Assembly (NCBI RefSeq): GCF_014268455.2
Contig: NZ_CP077085.1
Location: 186,001-250,000, forward strand
Direction: 5' to 3'
Origin: Pseudomonas shahriarae
GTDB lineage: Bacteria; Pseudomonadota; Gammaproteobacteria; Pseudomonadales; Pseudomonadaceae
DNA: 64,000 nucleotides
Shown here: one piece after another, positions 57,725 to 64,000 of the stretch
How the letters are laid out: every line of letters begins with the position of its first letter
Numbering within the stretch: position 1 is the first letter of the stretch
Program-made: the position numbers and the translations under genes
Notes under the pieces: model-generated
The model's database searches: none
What the model saw: the letters and a program-made list of their open reading frames with translations, nothing else
Told to the model about the DNA's origin: nothing

Positions 57725-58345
57725 ATGCTCAAGCAAGCACTCACTCAAAACGGTTTGATCGCGATCCTGCGGGGCCTGCGCCCGGATGAGGCCGCAGCTG
57801 TCGGCCAGGTGCTGTACCAGGCCGGGTTCCGGGTGATCGAAGTGCCACTCAACTCGCCCGATCCCTACACCAGCATCCGCACCCTGCGTGAGACGTTGCC
57901 CGCCGATTGCCTGATCGGTGCCGGCACCGTGCTGACGCCCGAGCAGGTGGAGCGGGTGAAGGCGGCGGGTGGCCAGGTGATCGTCATGCCCCACAGTGAT
58001 GCCAAGGTGCTGCGCGCCGCAAAAGCCGCTGGCCTGTACCTGTCGCCCGGGGTCGCGACGCCCACCGAAGCTTTCGCCGCCCTGGCCGAAGGTGCCGATG
58101 TGCTGAAGCTGTTCCCGGCCGAGCAAATGGGCCCGGCGGTGGTCAAGGCCTGGCTGGCGGTGCTGCCGGCCGGCACGGTCCTACTGCCGGTGGGCGGGAT
58201 TACCCCGGACAACATGCAAGTGTTCGTCGACGCCGGGGTCAAGGGCTTTGGCCTGGGCTCCGGGCTGTTCAAGCCCGGCATGAGTGTCGAGCAGGTGGCG
58301 AGTCGTGCCCAGGCGTATGTCGCTGCCTGGAACGCCTTGAACTGA
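57725..58345 (+). CDS. dgoA: 2-dehydro-3-deoxy-6-phosphogalactonate aldolase
   Basis: Cleaves KDPGal to pyruvate and glyceraldehyde-3-phosphate. The ATG at 57725 gives 206 residues in the class I KDPG/KDPGal aldolase fold: [20 protein letters not shown] with the catalytic Glu region, [20 protein letters not shown], and [20 protein letters not shown] in which Lys forms the Schiff base. [15 protein letters not shown] binds phosphate. It is coupled to dgoK (1 bp) and followed by dgoD after 46 bp. Confidence 0.95.
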   Translation: MLKQALTQNGLIAILRGLRPDEAAAVGQVLYQAGFRVIEVPLNSPDPYTSIRTLRETLPADCLIGAGTVLTPEQVERVKAAGGQVIVMPHSDAKVLRAAKAAGLYLSPGVATPTEAFAALAEGADVLKLFPAEQMGPAVVKAWLAVLPAGTVLLPVGGITPDNMQVFVDAGVKGFGLGSGLFKPGMSVEQVASRAQAYVAAWNALN

Positions 58346-58391
58346 GTGTGCCTGGCGCCCAGGCGCTGCATCCGACAAGAGAGATAAGCAG

Positions 58392-59540
58392 ATGAAAATC
58401 ACCAAACTGACCACCTTTATCGTGCCGCCGCGCTGGTGCTTCCTCAAAGTGGAAACCGACCAGGGCGTGACCGGTTGGGGCGAGCCCGTGGTTGAAGGCC
58501 GCGCCCACACCGTGGCGGCCGCGGTCGAGGAGCTGTCCGACTATTTGATCGGCAAAGACCCACGCAATATCGAAGATATCTGGACCGTGCTGTATCGCGG
58601 CGGCTTCTACCGGGGCGGTGCGATTCATATGAGCGCCCTGGCCGGCATCGACCAGGCCTTGTGGGACATCAAGGGCAAGGCCCTCGGGGTGTCGGTCAGC
58701 GACCTGCTGGGCGGCCAGGTGCGGGACAAGATCCGTGTCTATTCGTGGATCGGCGGCGACCGTCCGGCTGACACCGCCCGTGCGGCCAAGGAAGCCGTGG
58801 CCCGTGGGTTTACGGCGGTGAAGATGAATGGCACCGAGGAGCTGCAGTTTCTCGACACCTTCGACAAGGTCGACCAGGCCCTGGCCAACGTCGCCGCCGT
58901 GCGCGATGCGGTCGGCCCGAATGTCGGCATCGGCGTGGACTTCCATGGCCGCGTGCACAAGCCCATGGCCAAGGTGCTGATGAAAGAGCTGGACCCGTAC
59001 AAGTTGATGTTTATCGAAGAACCGGTGCTCAGCGAAAACTACGAAGCGCTCAAGGAGCTGGCGCCCCTGACCAGCACCCCGATTGCCTTGGGTGAGCGGC
59101 TGTTCTCACGCTGGGATTTCAAGCGCGTGCTCAGCGAAGGCTACGTCGACATCATCCAGCCGGATGCGTCCCATGCCGGCGGCATCACCGAAACCCGCAA
59201 GATCGCCAACATGGCCGAAGCCTACGACGTGGCCCTGGCCCTGCACTGCCCGCTGGGGCCGATTGCCCTGGCGGCGTGCCTGCAACTGGACGCGGTTTGT
59301 TACAACGCGTTTATCCAGGAGCAAAGCCTGGGCATTCACTACAACGAGAGCAATGACCTGCTCGACTACGTGCGCGATCCGGGAGTTTTCGATTACGACC
59401 AAGGCTTCGTGAAGATCCCCAACGGGCCGGGCCTGGGGATTGAGATCAACGAGGAATACGTGATCGAGCGCGCGGCCATTGGTCACCGCTGGCGCAACCC
59501 GATCTGGCGGCATGCCGATGGCAGTTTTGCCGAGTGGTGA
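58392..59540 (+). CDS. dgoD: D-galactonate dehydratase
   Basis: Enolase-superfamily enzyme that dehydrates D-galactonate to KDGal. The 382-residue chain has the usual length. Mg2+ ligands are visible in [19 protein letters not shown] (Asp), [13 protein letters not shown] (Glu) and [14 protein letters not shown] (Glu); [19 protein letters not shown] supports the catalytic site and [20 protein letters not shown] the barrel. The transporter that normally follows it is displaced by the IS110 element. Confidence 0.96.
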   Translation: MKITKLTTFIVPPRWCFLKVETDQGVTGWGEPVVEGRAHTVAAAVEELSDYLIGKDPRNIEDIWTVLYRGGFYRGGAIHMSALAGIDQALWDIKGKALGVSVSDLLGGQVRDKIRVYSWIGGDRPADTARAAKEAVARGFTAVKMNGTEELQFLDTFDKVDQALANVAAVRDAVGPNVGIGVDFHGRVHKPMAKVLMKELDPYKLMFIEEPVLSENYEALKELAPLTSTPIALGERLFSRWDFKRVLSEGYVDIIQPDASHAGGITETRKIANMAEAYDVALALHCPLGPIALAACLQLDAVCYNAFIQEQSLGIHYNESNDLLDYVRDPGVFDYDQGFVKIPNGPGLGIEINEEYVIERAAIGHRWRNPIWRHADGSFAEW

Positions 59541-59565
59541 TTTTCACCTGATGGCACGTGGTCAG

Positions 59566-59631
59566 TGTGGGAGCTGGCTTGCCTGCGATAGCAATCTTAA
59601 ATGTTCCGCCGCCATCGCAGGCAAGCCAGCT
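59566..59631. repeat. REP palindrome interrupted by the IS110 element
   Basis: The left arm TGTGGGAGCTGGCTTGCCTG (from 59566) and the inverted arm ATCGCAGGCAAGCCAGCT (59614-59631) form a REP pair. The second arm breaks off after AGCT at 59631, and its missing end CCCAC resumes at 60798 after the insertion sequence. Joining the two sides restores the palindrome except for one base of the end. Confidence 0.88.
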
Positions 59632-59654
59632 TGTATGGTTAGACTTGTAGGGGT

Positions 59655-59805
59655 GGTGGGACTAAAAGCCAGCATCTGACTCTAGCCAGTACAGACCGTG
59701 GGAGACTTCGTCCCACCCCTTCACCAAAGCGCCGATAAGGAATGCATCGGCCATGACCGACGATAGAAGCAAGCCAGCGCAACGGTGAAGCCCCGACAAG
59801 CCTGT
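59655..59805 (+). ncRNA. Candidate bridge RNA of the IS110 element
   Basis: The left end of IS110-group elements encodes an RNA whose first loop pairs with the target and second loop with the donor ends. Here AAGCCAGC (59666-59673) equals the left target half, and GTGGGAG (59698-59704) is the exact complement of the right half CTCCCAC. Further 3', ATAGAA (59763-59768) equals the right element end before its CT core (ATAGAAT), and CCCGACAAG (59792-59800) matches the complement of the left end CTTGTATGG at 7 of 9 positions. Order and spacing fit a target-binding then a donor-binding loop. RNA ends are approximate. Confidence 0.55.
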
Positions 59806-59829
59806 AAACCCTAACCCGGAGCTTTTCTC

Positions 59830-60792
59830 ATGGCAATGACTGTCTCGCAATCAATCATTGGAGTGGATGTCGCTAAAGCCGAAGTAGTTGTTTATCAAAG
59901 TGAAACTGCTGAAACAAAGATCGTATCGAACAAGAAAAACGAGCTGAAGGCATGGCTGAAGTCTTTGCCTGCGGGCAGCGCCATCGCAATTGAAGCCACC
60001 AATATCTATCACGTGGATACCGTCAATTTGGCTCATTCGATGGGCCATATCGTTTACGTGATTGATGGATATCGCCTTAGCCATTACCGCAAAGGCACAG
60101 GTGGTCGCGCTAAAACAGACTTCAGTGATGCGCAGTTGCTGGCTCGCTACTTGAAGAATGAACAGGCTGATTTACGCGCCTGGAATCCGCCGCCGAAGAT
60201 TTATACCAAGCTTCAAAGCTTGCTGCGTCGACGCGCAGCGCTGGTGAAAATGCGTGTTGCACTGAATCAGAGCTGGGCGGGCGAGCCATCACTCAAGGCC
60301 TCGTCCAAGAGCATTTCAGCGTGTCTTGATAGGCATGAGGGGCTCATTGAGAAAAGGATATTAGATGCTGTTACTGAGGCGGGGCTTTTGCATCAGGTCA
60401 AGCGCTGCCAAGCCGTCGAGGGCATTGGTTTTCTGACAGCGGTTGCCCTGGTAATGGCGTTTCAGCGAGGAGAATTTGAAAGTGCTGACGCTTACATCGC
60501 GTTCTTGGGAATGGACTTGAGAGTATCCGATTCCGGGCAAATGAGCGGACGCCGCTCATTGAGCAAGAAGGGAGATTCAGAGATACGCAGATTGCTGCAT
60601 AACGCGGCGTCAGCAGGTATCAGGTCAGAAGCCTGGAAACCTTTATACGAGGGTTATCTGGCCAGGGGCCTGAAAACGACTCAAGCCCTGGTCATCATTG
60701 GCCGCAAGCTGGCGCGCATCGCCTTTTCGCTCATGAAAAACCTGAGCGAATACCAGTCAAAAGCGGTTTGGGGGGCTTCCCCAAAACCATAG
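59830..60792 (+). CDS. IS110-family recombinase (transposase)
   Basis: 320-residue RNA-guided-type recombinase. The N-terminal RuvC-like domain shows the DEDD tetrad: Asp13 in IIGVDVAKAE, Glu55 in AIAIEATNIYHV, Asp97 and Asp100 in GGRAKTDFSDAQLLARY. The C-terminal Tnp domain contains QAVEGIGFLTAVALVMAF and SGQMSGRRSLSKKGDSEIRR, which holds the catalytic-serine region. It is uninterrupted, so the element may still be active. A GGAG ribosome site lies ~9 bases before the ATG; an ATG two codons later is also possible. Codon use is less GC-rich than in the dgo genes, consistent with transfer. Confidence 0.93.
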   Translation: MAMTVSQSIIGVDVAKAEVVVYQSETAETKIVSNKKNELKAWLKSLPAGSAIAIEATNIYHVDTVNLAHSMGHIVYVIDGYRLSHYRKGTGGRAKTDFSDAQLLARYLKNEQADLRAWNPPPKIYTKLQSLLRRRAALVKMRVALNQSWAGEPSLKASSKSISACLDRHEGLIEKRILDAVTEAGLLHQVKRCQAVEGIGFLTAVALVMAFQRGEFESADAYIAFLGMDLRVSDSGQMSGRRSLSKKGDSEIRRLLHNAASAGIRSEAWKPLYEGYLARGLKTTQALVIIGRKLARIAFSLMKNLSEYQSKAVWGASPKP

Positions 60793-60856
60793 AATCTCCC
60801 ACTTTCAACCCGGTAGCCGTTAATCGACCTCAATAAACATAATAAGAGGCTCCCCC

Positions 60857-62173
60857 ATGCACCCTGAAACCCTCACCGGGCAGGCGTCTTTAGTCACGCC
60901 CAGCCGCAAGCGTTACTTCATCATGGTCCTGCTGTTTATCACGGTGGTGATCAACTACCTGGACCGCAGCAACCTGTCGATTGCCGCGCCAGCCCTGACC
61001 AGTGAGCTGGGCATCGACCCGGTGCATGTCGGGCTGATTTTTTCGGCGTTCGGCTGGACCTATGCCGCCATGCAAATCCCCGGCGGCTGGCTGGTGGACC
61101 GGGTGCCGCCGCGCATTCTGTACACCGCCGCCCTGCTGTTATGGTCGATTGCCACGGTGATGCTGGGCTTTGCTGCGAGCTTTATCGCGTTGTTCGTGTT
61201 GCGCATGGCGGTGGGTGCCCTGGAAGCGCCGGCTTATCCGATCAACAGCCGGGTCGTCACCAGTTGGTTTCCCGAGCGTGAGCGTGCCACGGCCATTGGT
61301 TTCTACACGTCCGGGCAGTTCGTCGGGCTGGCGTTCCTCACCCCGGTGCTGGCCTGGTTGCAGCACCACTATGGCTGGCACATGGTGTTTATCAGCACCG
61401 GCGCGGTGGGCATCCTCTGGGCGCTGGTGTGGTACGCGGTGTACCGCGAGCCGCGGGACTTCAAGGGGGTCAATAGCGCAGAAATCGAGCTGATCCGCGC
61501 AGGCGGCGGCCTGGTGGACCTGGACGCACAAACTGCCAAGCGCAAGGCGCCCTTCAGTTGGGTCGACCTGGGGATCGTGCTGAGCAAGCGCAAGCTGTGG
61601 GGCATCTACCTGGGCCAGTTCTGCCTGAACTCGACCCTGTGGTTTTTCCTGACATGGTTCCCGACCTACCTGGTGAAATATCGCGGCATGGACTTCATCA
61701 AGTCCGGCCTGCTCGCCTCGCTACCCTTCCTCGCGGCCTTTGTCGGGGTGTTGTGTTCCGGGCTGTTTTCCGACTGGCTGATCCGCCGTGGCACCTCGGT
61801 GGGGTTTGCGCGCAAGTTGCCGATCATCAGCGGCCTGCTGATTTCCACGGCAATCATTGGCGCCAACTTCGTCGATTCGACGCCACTGGTGATTGCGTTC
61901 CTGGCGGTGGCGTTTTTCGGCAACGGCCTGGCGTCGATCACCTGGTCGCTGGTCTCGACCCTGGCGCCGGCGCGGCTGTTGGGGCTGACTGGGGGAGTGT
62001 TCAATTTCATCGGCAACCTGGCGGCGATTACCACGCCGATCGTCATTGGCTTTCTGGCCACGGGCGATTCGTTTGCGCCGGCGATTACCTACATTGCGGT
62101 GCTGGCGCTGCTGGGGGCGCTGTCCTACATATTGCTGGTGGGCAAGGTCGAGCGGATCGAGCTCAAGGAATAG
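60857..62173 (+). CDS. dgoT: MFS transporter, probable D-galactonate importer
   Basis: 438-residue transporter with twelve predicted membrane segments of the anion:cation symporter MFS family. LLFITVVINYLDRSNLSIAA in TM1, GGWLVDRVPPRILYTAALLL after TM2 and WFPERERATAIGFYTSGQF are typical of D-galactonate/glucarate porters. Its place after dgoK-dgoA-dgoD indicates D-galactonate as substrate, although the IS110 element now separates it from them and it may depend on read-through or a new promoter. A GC-rich REP follows its stop. Confidence 0.88.
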   Translation: MHPETLTGQASLVTPSRKRYFIMVLLFITVVINYLDRSNLSIAAPALTSELGIDPVHVGLIFSAFGWTYAAMQIPGGWLVDRVPPRILYTAALLLWSIATVMLGFAASFIALFVLRMAVGALEAPAYPINSRVVTSWFPERERATAIGFYTSGQFVGLAFLTPVLAWLQHHYGWHMVFISTGAVGILWALVWYAVYREPRDFKGVNSAEIELIRAGGGLVDLDAQTAKRKAPFSWVDLGIVLSKRKLWGIYLGQFCLNSTLWFFLTWFPTYLVKYRGMDFIKSGLLASLPFLAAFVGVLCSGLFSDWLIRRGTSVGFARKLPIISGLLISTAIIGANFVDSTPLVIAFLAVAFFGNGLASITWSLVSTLAPARLLGLTGGVFNFIGNLAAITTPIVIGFLATGDSFAPAITYIAVLALLGALSYILLVGKVERIELKE

Positions 62174-62193
62174 ATACCTATCCGCTAGGGGCC

Positions 62194-62284
62194 TGTGGCG
62201 AGGGAGCTTGCTCCCGTTGGGGCGCGAAGCGGCCCTAAAATGGGACTGCTACGCAGTCCAACGGGAGCAAGCTCCCTCGCCACA
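62194..62284. repeat. Compound REP palindrome between dgoT and trpA
   Basis: TGTGGCGAGGGAGCTTGCTC and its inverted copy (62258-62284) form a long stem; inside lie two smaller hairpins (GGGGCGCGAAGCGGCCC-like and ACTGCTACGCAGT). The arm sequence differs from the 5897 family and belongs to another common Pseudomonas repeat class. Lying between convergent genes it may end both transcripts. Confidence 0.88.
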
Positions 62285-62311
62285 ACAGCCCGCTTGCCCA
62301 GAGCAAGAATC

Positions 62312-63120
62312 TTACTTGCGAGCGTTACGCACACCTTCCGACAGCGCTGCACACAGGCTCAACACCCCGTCAATCGCTTGCTGGTCGTTGCTGGCGTTGG
62401 CGATGTGGTCGATCAGCGCCGACCCCACCACCACACCGTCCGCCAGGCGGGCGATGGCGGCGGCTTGTTCCGGGGTGCGGATGCCGAAGCCGATGCTGAT
62501 CGGCAGGTCGGTATGCCGGCGCAGGCGGCCGACGGCTTCTTCCACGTGCTCCAGGGTAGCGGCACCGGCACCGGTCACACCGGCCACCGACACGTAGTAC
62601 ACAAACCCGGAGCTGCCGTTGAGCACGGTGGGCAGGCGCACATCGTCAGTGGTTGGCGTGGTCAGGCGGATAAAGTCGATGCCCGCGGCCTGGGCCGGGT
62701 CGCACAGTTCGCTGTTATGTTCCGGTGGCATATCGACCACGATCAGGCCATCGACGCCGGCCTCTTTTGCGTCACTGATAAACCGTGGCACGCCGTACAT
62801 GTGGATCGGGTTGAAGTAGCCCATCAGCACCAGCGGTGTATCAGTGTTGCCCTTGCGGAACTCGCGCACCATCTGCAGGGTTTTCGCCAGGTTCTGCTTG
62901 GCGCCCAACGCACGGATATTGGCCAGTTGGATCGCCGGGCCATCGGCCATGGGGTCGGTGAAAGGCATGCCCAGTTCGATCACATCGGCGCCGGCTGCCG
63001 GCAAGCCCTTGAGGATCGCCAGGGAGGTGTCATACCCCGGGTCGCCAGCGGTAACGAAGGTCACCAGGGCGGCGCGGTTTTGTTCCTTGAGTTGCGCAAA
63101 GCGGGTTTGCAGGCGGCTCA

Positions 63121-63121
<1 letters not shown>
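62312..63121 (-). CDS. trpA: Tryptophan synthase alpha subunit
   Basis: Splits indole-3-glycerol phosphate to indole, which is channelled to TrpB. The ATG at 63121 gives 269 residues starting [20 protein letters not shown]. The catalytic Glu and Asp are in [38 protein letters not shown] and [20 protein letters not shown] line the phosphate site. Its ATG overlaps the trpB stop by one base (TGATG). Confidence 0.98.

Positions 63122-64000
<879 letters not shown>

Larger units (their letters stand above)
59632..60797 (+). mobile_element. IS110-family insertion sequence
   Basis: About 1166 bp between two CT dinucleotides (59630-59631 and 60796-60797) that match the core used by IS110-type elements inserting into REP sequences. 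It has no terminal inverted repeats and no longer target duplication, as expected for the family. One gene (59830-60792) encodes the recombinase, and a 198-nt non-coding left end precedes it. The element lies between dgoD and the dgo transporter. Confidence 0.85.

Noticed and set aside
59698..59716. Hairpin GTGGGA/TCCCAC in the IS110 left end as a transcription terminator
   Set aside because: No T-run follows, and the left arm doubles as the complement of the right target half, so a structural or guide role in the bridge RNA is the better reading.

Overview
The window is a contiguous stretch of a Pseudomonas chromosome centred on the replication origin, most likely from the P. fluorescens group. 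The basis is gene content and order (glmS-glmU-atp operon-parBA-rsmG-mnmG-mnmE-yidC-yidD-rnpA-rpmH / oriC / dnaA-dnaN-recF-gyrB, then plsC-gmhB-glyS-glyQ-tag, trkA-rsmB-fmt-def, dprA-tsaC-qor-hemF-aroE, trpBA), the high-GC coding style, and the Pseudomonas-type REP palindromes between genes. Strain or species cannot be set from the sequence alone.

Layout. 1-3180: two genes of somewhat lower apparent GC (a partial LTA-synthase/sulfatase-family protein and nhaA) beyond the 3' end of glmS, i.e. on the far side of the predicted attTn7 site, with a degenerate Tn7-end-like sequence next to glmS. 3181-7387: glmS, a DeoR-family regulator and glmU (UDP-GlcNAc supply). 7511-14613: the complete atpIBEFHAGDC operon with a recognisable promoter. 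14762-18993: parB, parA, rsmG, mnmG. 19000-19545: a non-coding stretch with a cluster of DnaA-box-like sites beside an AT-rich block. 19546-23474: mnmE, yidC, yidD, rnpA, rpmH. 23475-24059: oriC. 24060-30269: dnaA, dnaN, recF, gyrB, with two parS sites inside recF and a third after gyrB. Left of oriC almost all genes are on the minus strand and immediately right of it on the plus strand, as expected for bidirectional replication.

30369-35246: a two-component-type module (OmpR-family regulator, small possibly exported protein, FecR-domain protein, CHASE2 histidine kinase). 35402-41365: phospholipid/lipid A and heptose genes with glycyl-tRNA synthetase and tag. 41502-51039: TPR protein, trkA, rsmB, fmt, def, dprA, tsaC, qor, hemF, aroE. 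Compared with the P. aeruginosa order, a LysM gene appears to be missing between def and dprA. 51087-56594: choline-sulfate module (SulP permease, ChoX-like binding protein, choline sulfatase, LysR regulator) and a DOPA-dioxygenase-family protein. 56758-62173: D-galactonate catabolism (dgoK, dgoA, dgoD, MFS transporter) split by an IS110-family element that sits precisely inside a REP palindrome. 62312-64000: trpA and partial trpB.

The most interesting signal is the IS110 element. Both junctions carry a CT core in the disrupted REP. Its 198-nt non-coding left end contains segments matching both halves of the REP target and, further 3', segments matching its own two ends, in the order known for IS110 bridge RNAs. 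The second is the oriC-like DnaA-box cluster upstream of mnmG, about 4.5 kb from the main origin. No tRNA, rRNA or CRISPR array was seen.
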